DNA from: Rhinopithecus roxellana
Taxonomy: Eukaryota > Chordata > Mammalia > Primates > Cercopithecidae
Assembly: GCF_007565055.1 (NCBI RefSeq)
Contig: NC_044554.1
Coordinates: forward strand, 145,885,463 to 145,949,462
Direction: 5' to 3'
Length of the DNA: 64,000 nt
Translations under genes and position numbers: made by a program
The notes under the pieces: model-generated
The model's database searches: none
Seen by the model: the letters and a program-made list of their open reading frames with translations, nothing else
Told to the model about the DNA's origin: nothing
Shown here: positions 11,481 to 21,735 of the stretch, piece by piece
How positions within the stretch are numbered: position 1 is the stretch's first letter
Layout: every line of letters begins with the position of its first letter

Positions 11481-11483
11481 TTA
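11436..11483. repeat. (TTTA)n microsatellite
   Basis: About 12 near-perfect TTTA units at the tail side of the following minus-strand Alu; probably grown from its A tail. Confidence 0.95.
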
Positions 11484-11770
11484 TTTTTGAGATGGAGTCT
11501 TGCTCTGTCTCCCAGCCTGGAGTGCAGTGGTATGATCTTGGCTCACTGCAACCTCTGCCTCCCAGGTTCCAATGATTCTCCTGCTTCAGCCTCCTGAATA
11601 GCTGGGATTACAGGCCCCCGCCACCACACCTGGCTAATTTTTGTATTTTTAGCAGAGACGGGATTTCATCATGTTAGCCAAGCTGGTCTCGAACTCCTGA
11701 CCTCAGGGGATCCACCCACCTTGGCCTCCCAAAGTGCTGGGATGCCAGGCATGAGCCACTACGCCCGGCT
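11484..11770 (-). mobile_element. AluS-like, minus strand
   Basis: Complement of a full-length Alu, from 'tgagatggagtcttgctctg' to 'cactacgcccggc'. Confidence 0.93.
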
Positions 11771-11799
11771 GCCAAAAGCTGGAATTTTTAAAATGTAAA

Positions 11800-12060
11800 G
11801 TTTTAAACTAGACAATACATGCACACATTACTAAACTCAAAAGGTCTCTAGTGAAAAATAAGCAAATAAATCTCCTTTTCTCTCTCCATGGAGGAAATTG
11901 CTACTGCTAGTTCCTCTTGGATTCATCCAAAGAAATTCCATGCATTAACAAACATGTGTGTACATGCTCTTTCACTCACAAGTGGTAGCAAAATACACTG
12001 TCCTGTAACTTGTTTCTCCCCTTCAACCTTTAGTAAGATTTTTTAGAGACCTTTCTGCAT
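11800..12060 (-). mobile_element. L1M-type 3' end fragment, minus strand
   Basis: The order 'tgctactgctagttcct', 'catgtgtgtacatgctcttt', 'gcaaaatacactgtcctgta', 'acttgtttctcc' matches the complement of the 3' part of old L1M elements. Strongly diverged. Confidence 0.5.
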
Positions 12061-12099
12061 CCGCATATGTAAAGCTGAAACTTGATTCAGACTACCCAG
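12018..12099 (+). repeat. Left arm of an 80-bp inverted repeat
   Basis: This 82-nt segment, centred on 'agattttttagagacctttc', is the reverse complement of 12591-12669 with four substitutions and two single-base indels by my alignment. The first part overlaps the L1M fragment; the rest ('cttgattcagactacccag') extends beyond it. Confidence 0.9.
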
Positions 12100-12590
12100 C
12101 ACCAACACTGTGCTGATAACCATTTTGCTCTATCACCTCTGGGCACCCCCAACCCTTTTGCTACATCGCCTCTGGACGCCTGTGGGGAGGTAAGCAGAAG
12201 GCACTGGTGCTAAGCTCAGAGTATGAGCTTCAGGAGGGAATCCTCATCAAGCTCCTGCTGTTCTTAGGGCATGGAGGTAAATCCAAAGAGGAGTGAGACC
12301 TAGTCCTTCCCCTCCATTCATTTGGAGTTAAGATGCATAGGCCTAATTTCAATCATGCAACCAGAGAGTTGTGCAGTACAGACAGTGTCTGTGGGCTTCA
12401 GGGAAAGAAACCTTGGAAGGTGAGAACTATTCAGAAAGGAAGATGGGAAGTCCGGGTGGAAAAGGAATGGCATGAGGAAAGGAAAGCCAGCAGCTGGGAG
12501 ATGTGTTTGGAAGGCCCATGAGGACCGAGGTGTAGCCAGGTCAAGTGGAACCAGCTTTGCAGGCGTCCCTCAAAGACGCCTCAGATGACA
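12100..12590. other. Spacer between inverted repeat arms
   Basis: About 490 bp without a recognised repeat. It includes a local near-duplication ('cacctctgggcaccc' near 12135 and 'gcctctggacgcctg' near 12168). The 62-residue frame at 12333-12521 has no motif. Confidence 0.5.
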
Positions 12591-12669
12591 CTGGGTAGTC
12601 TGATTCAAGTTTCAGCTTTACATACGCGATGCAGAAAGGTCTCTAAAAAATCTTATTAAGGGTTGAGGG
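12591..12669 (-). repeat. Right arm of an 80-bp inverted repeat
   Basis: Reads 'ctgggtagtctgattcaag' through 'aaatcttattaagggttg', the complement of the left arm at 12018-12099. Arm identity is about 93 percent by eye, much higher than expected for two independent old L1 copies. Confidence 0.9.
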
Positions 12670-13158
12670 AGCCATGGTGTGACCACACACTGTTGGTTGT
12701 GGAATGTATTACAAGTACTTTGCTATAAATAGCAGAAAGATTCTCAGCTTTTTGTCCCCTTTTAAAATGTTATGGGTGGCTCTGCTGCTATTAGGGAAGT
12801 AGGTCCCAGCTACAGGGATTTTCAGAGGTTTTGTGCCTCGCCCACCCCCAGGCACAGTGGAGAGGTTAGAAAATCCACTTGAAACACTTTCAACTACTCT
12901 TCCAGGGGCTGAGAACCCCCAACCTGTCTCAGGCATTCTGAAAGTGTATGAGAGGGGAAGCAGCATATTTCGAAAATAATTCCACATCTGCTTCTAACTG
13001 CACTAGCAGTGTGGTGTGCTTTCCAGAGTGGACAAGACAGTGCATCATCAGCTGGATTCTATAGATGGATTAGGAAGCTGCTGTATGGTAAACGCACCTG
13101 AGAGCAATAACTTCAGCATACCCTGAGGACGACCCTGTATTGCAGACGCACCTGAATG
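12670..13158. other. Unassigned DNA
   Basis: No gene or recognised repeat. Confidence 0.45.
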
Positions 13159-13529
13159 TGTGTTCTGAACTAGGGAATTGGGCGTGGCCAAGCCAGATAC
13201 TCATTCCCTGTCTTTAAGGAACATCTGAGCCCTCAGCCTCTCCCATGGAACACCCGCTGTGCGGGGACTGAAGCCCTGAGTTTTGGGTTAGATGAAGGTT
13301 GCCAGGTGGAGGTCCTTGGGTGTAGGGTGTTGAGTGAAATGGTACATACACTGCAAGCTGTTTGCAAGTGGCAGTGGTTTTCCTGCCCAGCCCGCTGCCA
13401 CTGGACTCTCTCCCCTGTACGTAATCCCTTAATAAAACCCCGAGTCTCATTTGCTGGCTCTGGGTCTCTTCTTTGGCCTCTTGAGCCCGGTGCCTTCTCT
13501 ACTGAGGTTATTAGGGGTTCGGCACAACA
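13159..13529 (+). mobile_element. Solo LTR, about 370 bp, family unassigned (ERV1-like)
   Basis: Runs from 'tgtgttctgaactaggga' to 'ggttcggcacaaca'. It carries AATAAA at 13431-13436, followed by a U5-like 'ctggctctgggtctcttc' and an ending in CA. Overall LTR architecture and a conserved look support the call; the family name and target duplication are not certain. Confidence 0.55.
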
Positions 13530-13702
13530 ATGGAAGACCCTGAAATCATTTGAAAATGATGAGGGGTAGAGCTACAGCTTCCATCACATTCTCCACAGAG
13601 ACTCTAGACTTGGATCTTGCACCTAAAGACTGTCTTCTTGATGAAATAGAAAACGTCAAAGCACAAACATATGATGGATATATTTGTTCACTGGGCATAT
13701 TT

Positions 13703-13994
13703 ATTTATTTATTGAGGTGGAGTCTCGCTTTGTCGCCCAGGCTGGAGTGCAGTGGCGTGATTTCTGCTTACTGCAACGTCTGCCTTGGGTTCAAGCAATT
13801 CTCGTGCCTCAGCCTACTGAGTAGTTGGGATTACAGGTATGCGCCACCATACCCGGCTAATTTTTTTGTATTTTTGGTAGAGATGGGGTTTCATCGTGTT
13901 GGCCAAACTGGTCTCAAACTCCTGACCTCAAGTTATCCACCTGCCTTGGCCTCCCAAAGTGCTGGGATTACAAGTGTGAGCCATCGCGCCTGGC
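13703..13994 (-). mobile_element. AluS-like, minus strand
   Basis: Complement of Alu from 'ttgaggtggagtctcgctttg' to 'catcgcgcctggc'. A 14-bp duplication 'cactgg(g/a)catattt' flanks it at 13689-13702 and 13995-14008. Confidence 0.95.
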
Positions 13995-14008
13995 CACTGG
14001 ACATATTT

Positions 14009-14028
14009 GTGTGTGTGTGTGTGTGTGT
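14009..14028. repeat. (GT)n microsatellite
   Basis: Ten GT units directly after the Alu target duplication. Confidence 0.9.
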
Positions 14029-14499
14029 CTGTATATAGCCTGAGTCTCAGAGTAAAATGGAGTTCTTAAACTGAGTCATGGTCCAGAAAGTTTTAAATCT
14101 GCTGCTCTAGAATATGTTACTCCCCAGAATATAGCAATCTAGTCCTGAAAAATCCAAGCAACTAGATCATGCCCAGGTTTGCAAATCACATATTCAAGGG
14201 AAATCGAACTTCATTCAGGAAGCCACACATGACGAAGGCTGACAATTGAAGGGAAAGGTGCCTTTGGTGACTGAGGCCACTGAGGGGAGTGCGTGGGAAC
14301 ACCAGGCTTCAGGACTGAGCAACACGGAGCAGGCACTGGTAACTCAGACAAGACAAGTCAGAGCTAAATGGCATCTGCTGCCTCTTTCTGTGAAGCTGCA
14401 GTTCTGAGCCAACAGTCAATGGGGCCTCATCTAGCTCATGGGCAGCTGTAGTTGATTTGAATTTGACACAGGTAGGCCAGCCTCCCTGGGCCTCCGACT
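14029..14499. other. Unassigned DNA
   Basis: No gene or recognised repeat. Confidence 0.45.
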
Positions 14500-14640
14500 T
14501 CAGTATGCTGGATGCTTCACCTGGATACTTGTCAAACATCTGGGTCCCTGGTCCTGGCTCCAGAAATTCTGACTCAGTTGGGAAGGGGAGAGAAGGAGAT
14601 GGTAGAGTTCACAACCAATCCACACTTGGAAATCACTGGA
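14500..14640 (+). mobile_element. MER5A-like hAT fragment
   Basis: Blocks 'tcacctggatacttgtcaaa', 'agaaattctgactcagttgg' and 'ccacacttggaaatcactgg' follow the order of MER5A. Diverged. Confidence 0.55.
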
Positions 14641-14649
14641 AAAAAAAAA

Positions 14650-15219
14650 AAAAGCATTCCATTTCCATGATAGCAGCTAGGGCAGTTTCCGTCTCTCAGC
14701 AAGTATGTATTAGGCAAGCATACAGGACTAGGACTGTGTTAGGCACAGCCAGGAATGTTTTGGATTTTTAAAAATATATCTTAGGGCCTTGTGTTAAGGA
14801 GCATATAAATGAGCTGTGTGTATATGCTTGCATGTGTGTAATTTAATTACGAAAGAGCAGGAAAATAGTCAAATAAAAGGGGGAGATGACAGATAAAGGT
14901 ACACACGTCCCTTCTTCTCTTATAGCATTTGGGAAGCAAAATTGTGTTCTCTTCTATTCATCTAAAATAACAAAAAGGGTAGTGATGTGAATGAGGCCAG
15001 GGAGTTCCTCAGAGGCCCTTCCTTAAACAGTAGAAGGTGATTAACTAATAGTCGCAGAACAAGCATGTGGAGTGCAGGTCCGGACAAGCAGATCCCATAT
15101 CCAGGCCTGCTGGGAACAAGAACAGAGAGAGGCCCCATCTCTGCCTGGCTAATGTGTGACTTAAAGCATCGTTGGTTCTTTTGACAAATATTAAGATGGA
15201 GAATTGAACTTCAGTGCTC
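14650..15219. other. Unassigned DNA
   Basis: No gene or recognised repeat beyond a 15-nt A run at 14640-14654. Confidence 0.45.
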
Positions 15220-15465
15220 ATTATGCAGTGGAGATTAAAGCCCAGATGTGGTCAATTATGTGCTCAAGGCCACACAGATGGAGCCAAGACTTGAACTTAA
15301 AGCCCCTTTGATGACCATATTTGACCTATACTGTTTTTTCAAGATATGAACAGCTAGCTGGCCACATATACAAAAATAAACAAAGCTAAGACCAGCACCT
15401 ACAGTACAGTATGTACCTGGAACATGGTAGGCACTCAGTAAATATTTGTCAGATGAATTAATGTG
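15220..15465. mobile_element. Possible MIR/L2 fragments
   Basis: 'caaggccacacagatggagcc' (15266) looks like minus-strand MIR, and 'catggtaggcactcagtaaa' (15424) like a plus-strand MIR/L2 end. Both are short. Confidence 0.35.
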
Positions 15466-15595
15466 TTGTTTAAAAGATACACATGTTGGGTCAGATGGCT
15501 GTGAAGGGCCTTAGTCCAGCACCTGATGGCTTCCCCACAAAACATGCCTGATAATCAAACAAGCTGTATTGATCCCTTTTTTATGTTCCCAGAAC

Positions 15596-15765
15596 AATAA
15601 TAACAGCTAACACTATTAAACACTTACTAGGGGCTAGGCACTTGCTTTACATATGTTGACTTAATCTTTACAATAATCCTATGAAACAGGAACTATGATT
15701 ATCACCATTTCACAGAGGAGGAAACTGAGCCACAGAGAGGTAAAGTAGCACAGGTCCTTACTTCA
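15596..15765 (-). mobile_element. MIR, minus strand
   Basis: Clear complementary MIR blocks: 'taataacagctaacactatt', 'cttactaggggctaggcact', 'aatcctatgaaacaggaac', 'catttcacagaggaggaaac'. Confidence 0.88.
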
Positions 15766-16684
15766 CAATGCTTATAAGAAAAATTCTAGAACAATTAAAT
15801 TCTCACTGATGGATGCAGCATGGGATTTATTATCCAAATAGGAATTTGGATGTATTAAAGCAATAGGAATTAGCCTGTGGGAAAAATCATCTTAGGCTGT
15901 AGAATTAGAGAAAAGGTCACGGTGGAGGTGGGATTTGAGCTACTTCAGAAGATACAGGCAAGACTGAAGGATAAGGGAAACGGCATAAACAAAGGCCGGG
16001 GGCCAAAATATAGAAGGTGTGCCCAGAGACCTTCTGCCTGGAATGGAAACTGTGCCTCAGGGATTAGTGAGACGTAAATTTGGATACTGTGGAGTAGAGT
16101 CGGAGTGCAGAGGGCTTAGACACAGGCTAGGGAGCTTGGCTGGTTGTTTAAGAAGCCTGTCTGGTTTCTTGACTAGGAAATAGCCCAACAAGAAGTGAAC
16201 TTAAGGGGCATTTGCTTGGCCAACAGCCTGTAAGAACAGTGGGAGAGGGCAGTTTGAAGGCCTGGAGACCAATATGGCAGAGGCTGCATTAATCCAGTCC
16301 TGGAGACAACAGAAATGGAGACAAGACACAGCTGTGAGAATATATTATTAAAAATTAAGTAGCCATGCTGAATACCTCCTCTTGGCCAGGCCCTAGAAGA
16401 TGCAACAAGGTAAGCTCACCAACTGGGACTATGAGGTAAGTGTACCTACGAGGTAACCTTGAGACCAAGCCTATGAGCTTACGTCGCTGCATCCTCACCA
16501 CAAACCTGGGAGAAGGGGTGTTATTGTCCCCATCTTAAAGAAAAGAAAACCAAGGCCCCAACTTCCCCGCCTATGCTTCCAGTGACATAAATAGGCTCTA
16601 GCAATGCATTGGATGCCTCAATTTCTTATCAGGAATAGCTCCTTTTTTTTTCTTCAAAGCCATTTGAGGTCAGGGACGTAGTTG
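15766..16684. other. Mostly unassigned DNA with a possible MIR remnant
   Basis: A weak MIR-like stretch lies near 16480-16560 ('gttattgtccccatcttaaa'). The rest shows nothing recognisable; the 66-residue frame at 15877-16077 has no motif. Confidence 0.4.
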
Positions 16685-16689
16685 GAGGT

Positions 16690-17042
16690 TGATATGGTTT
16701 GGCTGTGTCCCCACCCAAATCTCAGCTTGAATTGTTTCTCCCAGAATTCCCACGTGTTGTGGGAGGGACCCAGGGGGAAGTAACTGAATCATGGGGGCCA
16801 GTCTTTCCTGTGCTGTTCTTGTGATAGTGAATAAGTCTCATGAGATCTGATGGGTTTATCAGGGTTTCTGCTTTTGCTGCTTCCTCATTTTTCTCTTGCT
16901 GCCACCATGTAAAAAGCGCCTTTCACCTCCACCATGATTCTGAGGCCTCCCCAGCCACGTGGAACTGTAAGCACAATTAAAGCTCTTTTTATTCCCAGTT
17001 TTGGGTGTGCCTTTATCAGCAGCGTAAAAACAAACTAATACA
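16690..17042 (+). mobile_element. MaLR solo LTR (MST/THE1 type)
   Basis: From 'tgatatggtttggctgtgtcc' to 'aaaacaaactaataca', 353 bp, complete. The internal blocks 'cacgtgttgtgggagggacc' and 'gaggcctccccagccacgtg' are diagnostic of MSTA/THE1 LTRs. ATTAAA at 16976-16981 is the polyadenylation signal. A perfect 5-bp target duplication 'gaggt' (16685-16689, 17043-17047) shows a clean solo LTR with no internal region. Confidence 0.95.
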
Positions 17043-17047
17043 GAGGT

Positions 17048-17319
17048 GATGAATTCTGTTTGGAGTTTGTTGTGTCTGAGCTAACAGAGGGACACACTGG
17101 TTTAGGGAGTTAAGAATGCTAGCCAGCATTCTCACAGCGTCGTCTCTGAGATTAGAGGAGCCTGCCCAACTGAGAGGTACTGACTGTGGCTAGGAAGGCT
17201 CTGTGAGAAGGGAAGAACCTGGCCCTTATCGACCATCCTTGACCTTTGCATCTCAAATCTCATTTAATCCATATAAAATGGGTATTGCTTAGGCCCTTTG
17301 AAAGGTAACATGCTTTTAT
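17048..17319. other. Unassigned DNA
   Basis: No recognised element. Confidence 0.45.
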
Positions 17320-17358
17320 ATTTTAATATAAAAATATTAAATATTTTTATATTAAAAT
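17320..17358. repeat. Perfect 39-nt AT palindrome
   Basis: Two 19-nt arms ('attttaatataaaaatatt' and its exact complement) are separated by a single A. It sits 10 bases before a 5'-truncated Alu. Confidence 0.97.
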
Positions 17359-17368
17359 TATATTACAT

Positions 17369-17979
17369 GGCTCACGCGTGTAATCCCAGCACTTTGGGAG
17401 ACCGAGGTAGGTCAATTACCTGAGGTCAGGAGTTCGAGACCAGCCTGACCAACATGGTGAAACTCTGTCTCTACTGAAAAAACAAAAATTTGGCCGGGCG
17501 CGGTGGCTCAAGCCTGTAATCCCAGCACTTTGGGAGGCCGAGACGGGCGGATCACGAGGTCAGGAGATCGAGACCATCCTGGCTAACACGGTGAAACCCC
17601 GTCTCTACTAAAAAAATACAAAAAAATTAGCCGGGCGAGATGGCGGGCGCCTGTAGTCCCAGCTACTTGGGAGGCTGAGGCGAGAGAATGGCCTAAACCT
17701 GGGAGGCGGAGCTTGCAGTGAGCTGAGATCCGGCCACTGCACTCCAGCCTGGGAGACAGAGCGAGACTCCGTCTCAAAAAAAAAAAAAAAAAAAAAAATT
17801 AGCTGGGTGTTGTGGTGGGTGCCTGTAATCCCAGCTACCTGAGAGGCTGAGGCAGGAGAATCACTTGAACCTGGGAGGCAGAGGTTGCAGAGAGCCGAGA
17901 TTGTACCATTGCACTCCAGCCTGGGTGACAAAGCGAGACTCCGTCTCAAGAAAAAAAAAAAAAAGAAAAAGAAAAAGAA
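17369..17979 (+). mobile_element. AluS-like, 5' truncated, split by AluY
   Basis: Left part 17369-17491 starts at 'tggctcacgcgtgtaatcc'; the right part resumes at about 17799 with 'agctgggtgttgtggtggg' and ends in a GA-interrupted A tail. The first about 12 bases of the Alu head are missing, where AT-rich sequence adjoins. Confidence 0.93.
17492..17798 (+). mobile_element. AluY of Old World monkey type, nested in AluS
   Basis: Full-length, 'ggccgggcgcggtggctcaa' to a 24-nt A tail, with 'gatccggccac'. Inserted in the middle A-rich region of the older Alu; flanks share 'aaaaatt'. Confidence 0.95.
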
Positions 17980-18255
17980 GTAACATGCTGAGCATTAAGT
18001 AGCTAGCCCACAGAGAAGCTGGGCTAGACCCCAGCCAGACACTTCCTGCCCAAGAAGCCATACACAGCATGGTGTGGGCTGGCTCGTCTAAGAATAAGTG
18101 AGCCCTTCTCACGAAACTGCTCTTGAGTTGAGGGCCCTTTTGCCGCAAGCCGTGGATTGAAAGGTGTAGGTAAAAGTTCAGCTTTTAATCCACAGCTTGG
18201 TGATTCTTTTCTGAAAGAATTCTGGCTCTTGTATAGTCAAGACAAGAAAAGTCTT

Positions 18256-18562
18256 GGCCGGGCGCGATGGCTCAAGCCTGTAATCCCAGCACTTTGGGAG
18301 GCCCAGACGGGCAGATCACGAGGTCAGGAGATCGAGACCATCCTGGCTAACACGGTGAAACCCCGTCTCTACTAAAAATACAAAAAACTAGCCGGGCGAG
18401 GTGGCAGGCGTCTGTAGTCCCAGCTACTCCGGAGGCTGAGGCAGGAGAATGGCGTAAACCCGGGAGGCGGAGCTTGCAGTGAGCTGAGATCTGGCCACTG
18501 CACTCCAGCCTGGGCGACAGAGCAAGACTCCGTCTCAAAAAAAAAAAAAGAAAGAAAGAAAA
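18256..18562 (+). mobile_element. AluY of Old World monkey type
   Basis: Full length with a short tail. Perfect 12-bp target duplication 'aagaaaagtctt' at 18244-18255 and 18563-18574. One change 'gatctggccac' relative to its siblings is a CpG-type decay. Confidence 0.96.
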
Positions 18563-18574
18563 AAGAAAAGTCTT

Positions 18575-19019
18575 ACCAAAGCAACATAGCTTAGTAAATT
18601 GCATATGTACATTTTCTTCTCTTTTATGAACATTCTTATTCCATGATTAGACAACAGCTCCTTAAAAATCAAGTCGGCATAAAAGGTGACAGATTTGTCC
18701 CTGTCTTGCAAATACTACTCTTTCAAGGGTCTTTGGAAGTTGTGGAAAAGTAAGTCTGCTAATCCACCAGCAGATGTCTCTGTTTTGCCTAAATGAATAG
18801 GGCTCCCTCTGTTAGCCACTCCATTTCAGATCCAATTGAACAAAACCCTTTCTCAGGTTGTCCCCAGAGATCCCAACATGCTTAAAAGCAAAGAATTTTC
18901 TTCCTCCTTAATTTTTAAAATGGAGAAATGTAATGGAATAATTTCTCATTCTCCTAAAAATCAGCATTCAAGTCTCATATACCTGTTTCTTGTAAATCTT
19001 ATAAAACCCAGCTTATACT
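18575..19019. other. Unassigned DNA
   Basis: No gene or recognised repeat. Confidence 0.45.
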
Positions 19020-19275
19020 GGTAGTTACCAGTATAAGGAGGAAGAAAGGAATGGAGAGTTATTATTTAATGGATACAGAGTTTCCATTTTATAAGATGAA
19101 AACAGTAGAGATTGATGGTGGCGATAGTTGCACAACATTATAAATGTTATAAATGTTTTTAATGTATTAAATACATTTAAATGTATTTACTACCACTAAC
19201 TGTACACTAGAAATGGATAAGATGATAAATTTTACGTTTGTGTATTTTATCACAATAAAAAAAAATTGAGGGGAG
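19020..19275 (+). mobile_element. L1M-type 3' end, plus strand
   Basis: 'aatggatacagagtttcca', 'gatggtggcgatagttgcac', 'cactaactgtacactagaaa', 'attttatcacaataaaaaa' follow the 3' UTR of old L1 elements up to the A tail. A 20-nt perfect palindrome at 19169-19188 is inserted or evolved within it. Confidence 0.7.
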
Positions 19276-20879
19276 AAAAAAGCCAGCCTTATACCAAAGA
19301 AGATATTACCCTCAACTTTAGTCCTTACTGTAAATTCCACTCATGAATTGGCAAAATTAGCTTAAGGAAAGTAGATTTTGATAAAAGTTTAAATTCTGTA
19401 CTCTCAAAGTAAAAGTTTATTAATGGACCACCTTTTGTGAATAAATAAGTCCATCTTGAGTGGCAATGGAACATCTCCTTTTGGAAATTTTTGTGATAGA
19501 AGAGATGCTGAAAAAGAATTTAACCTTATGATGGAAGTCATTTTTCATTTAAAATATCTCTACTATGTATTATCCAGAGCCTCTGTTACTTTCTTCCTGA
19601 TACACTTTTCCCCCTCAAGAACTCTGAACTTAAAAATTAAGTAGAAAATACTAATTAATATTCGCTGAGTTTTTTTCTCCCTAAGCAAATTAGAGCCCCA
19701 TTTTCAGTCAATCCATGTGACCCTTGAGAAATGCCTCCCCTGTGTCAAAGCACGCCTAGTCCAGTAGGAACCCTTTTCAACCAGCAGTACCCTCAGGAGA
19801 CAGGGAAACCTTCTTGTCTAGAACCTCCAAACAGGAAGCGCCAAAAACTAAAACCTTGCCCCACGCAGTATCCCTGTCAATAATCAGGTTTCTATGGCAA
19901 CACCTTTTTACATCCTGACTGCTAAGCCAAACTCATCGATTTCTATTTCACACTCAAAAACACACGTACACATGAAAAGGAGCACTTTAGGAATAGACTG
20001 ACCCTAAGAGAAATAAAACCTCAAGAACTTCCAGTAAAATTATTCAGAAGATCTCAATATTGCACTTAAAATTCTATCTCAGTTCAATGAATCAACTTAC
20101 ATTGAAAAATGCATTTTCAAATGGAGGGCACATTAGGGATCTCACCCCAAACATAGCTCTTGTGTTTTTCCAGCTGAATGTTGGCCTGACTCTCATACTA
20201 ACCTCTCCTGTGTGTGGGAGAGAGCATCAGCCTTGATGCAGCGTTGATCCAATTCTCCTGTGCTAAGCATGTCTACATTTCACTTAATCACTGCATATCA
20301 CTTTCCTTTGTATTCAGGGCAGAAGCTGCCATTGGTGTTATTTCCTTGCATAACCCCCTGTTCTGGCTCAAACTGTGCTAATAAGTGATCCGAATTTACT
20401 GCCATGTTGGACAACAGGGCCAGCTATGCTTTAGATGTTTCTTTTCAGTGGAAATAACCATGAGAACGTGTTAATCAGCTAATGTTATACCACCAGTGGC
20501 GTCTCATTAAAACCTCTTTTTTATTTTTAGCTAGATTCTGACAGGTGAACACCATCCAACTATTCGAATGTTGCTCCCCTTATGGAAGCTTTCAGAGGAA
20601 TTTGGAGCTGAAGTTGCCAGCCAACGGAGAGGGCCACAGCTAACGCGATAGAGCTGCTCTCACTGTTAGATCAGGCCTATGAAAACTTTGCACCACAGAT
20701 CCTCCCCAGCTGTAATCTAAGTGGGAGGAAGACTTTCTAGCTCTGTAGCTGTCCTATCAAAAAACAAAAGTTTCTCCATGGAAAATTCCACTTGTGGCCA
20801 AAGAGAAGAGGAACTGGAGACCTGGCAGGGAGGAACTGTCAGAGCCCAGGGGGAGAGTGTGAAGCCATAGTCCCGGTGG
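19276..20879. other. Unassigned DNA, about 1.6 kb
   Basis: The longest repeat-poor stretch of this part. No gene, RNA or transposon recognised. An acceptor-like 'ttatttttag' precedes 20531 but no exon can be supported. Confidence 0.45.
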
Positions 20880-21040
20880 CCAGACAGGCCTGCTTAGAAC
20901 CTGGCTCTGTCACCTGTTACTATGTGATCTTCAACAAATCATTTAAACTCTTAGACCTCAGTTTCTTCATTTACCAAATAGCAATAACAAAATCCATCTT
21001 GCTGGTATAATGGGGACACTTTTCGACAAATAGTAAATGC
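20880..21040 (+). mobile_element. MIR, plus strand
   Basis: 'gaacctggctctgtcacctg', 'atgtgatcttcaacaaatca', 'cctcagtttcttcatttacc' match MIR; the 3' end is lost. Confidence 0.8.
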
Positions 21041-21109
21041 ATGCATTTTTTACTAAATATCTTATCTATATCTATATACAAATTATAAATTAGCTATAGA
21101 TTTTCACAG

Positions 21110-21345
21110 CAAACATACCCAGATTAAGAAACAATGTAACCAGCACTTCATTCCCTCCCAATAGTAACCACATCCTGACGCTTAACACCATAGACTAGTT
21201 TTGCCTCATTTTGAACTTGATCTAAATGGAATCTTGCAGTAGGTACTCCTTGTGTCTGGCTTTTTTTACCCAGCATATTTCTTGGAGAAATATCCATGTT
21301 GTTGTGAGAAGCAATAGATTGTTCCTACTCATTGTTATACAATAT
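21110..21345 (-). mobile_element. L1M-type 3' end, minus strand
   Basis: 'aatggaatcttgcagtaggt', 'actccttgtgtctggctttt', 'catgttgttgtgagaagcaa', 'atattccattgtat' are the complement of the ORF2/3' end region of old L1 elements. Confidence 0.65.
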
Positions 21346-21466
21346 TCCATTGTATATTTTTTAAAAAAATATACCTTTGCATGTGTATATATATTCCATT
21401 GTATGTTTTTTAAAAAAAATATACTTTTGCATGTGTATATATATTCCATTGTATGTTTTTTTAAAA
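21344..21466. repeat. Tandem duplication, about 50-bp unit, 2.5 copies
   Basis: Units start with 'attccattgtat' at 21344, 21393 and 21443 and contain 'atac(c/t)tttgcatgtgtat'. The third copy is partial. Copies differ at very few positions, so the duplication is recent compared with the L1M it lies in. Confidence 0.93.
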
Positions 21467-21534
21467 GTCCATTTAAATAATATTCCCTTCAGTCTACTTC
21501 CTCCAAGGCCAAGTACTGTGTTTTTTTGTTTTGT

Positions 21535-21536
<2 letters not shown>

Positions 21537-21571
<35 letters not shown>
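21537..21571. repeat. (GT)n microsatellite
   Basis: About 17 uninterrupted GT units, directly before the inverted mini-Alu. Confidence 0.95.
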
Positions 21572-21576
<5 letters not shown>

Positions 21577-21587
21577 GTTTGTCTGTT

Positions 21588-21735
21588 TTTGGAGTCTTGC
21601 TCTGTCGCCCAGGCTGGAGTGCAGTGGCGTGATCTCAGGTCACTGCAACCTCTGCTTCCCGGGATCAAACCACTGCATTCCAGCCTGGGTGATAGAGTGA
21701 GAGTCCATCTCAAAAAAAAAAAAAAAAAAAAAAAG
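21588..21735. mobile_element. Inverted mini-Alu hairpin (two opposed Alu 3' ends)
   Basis: The left part is complementary Alu 3' sequence ('ggagtcttgctctgtcgccc' to 'gcaacctctgcttcccggg'); without any head sequence it passes into the plus-strand Alu 3' end ('ccactgcattccagcctggg' to a poly-A). The two parts can pair over about 45 bp around a short loop. This is most simply an inverted Alu pair whose central heads were deleted. Confidence 0.85.

Noticed and set aside
13550..14038. 162-residue plus-strand open frame
   Set aside because: Most of it translates a minus-strand Alu and ends in a GT repeat; Alu-derived frames of this kind are common chance products.
20521..20600. Acceptor-like 'tttttttatttttag' as an exon start
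   Set aside because: No open frame, donor or conservation evidence can be seen to support an exon.
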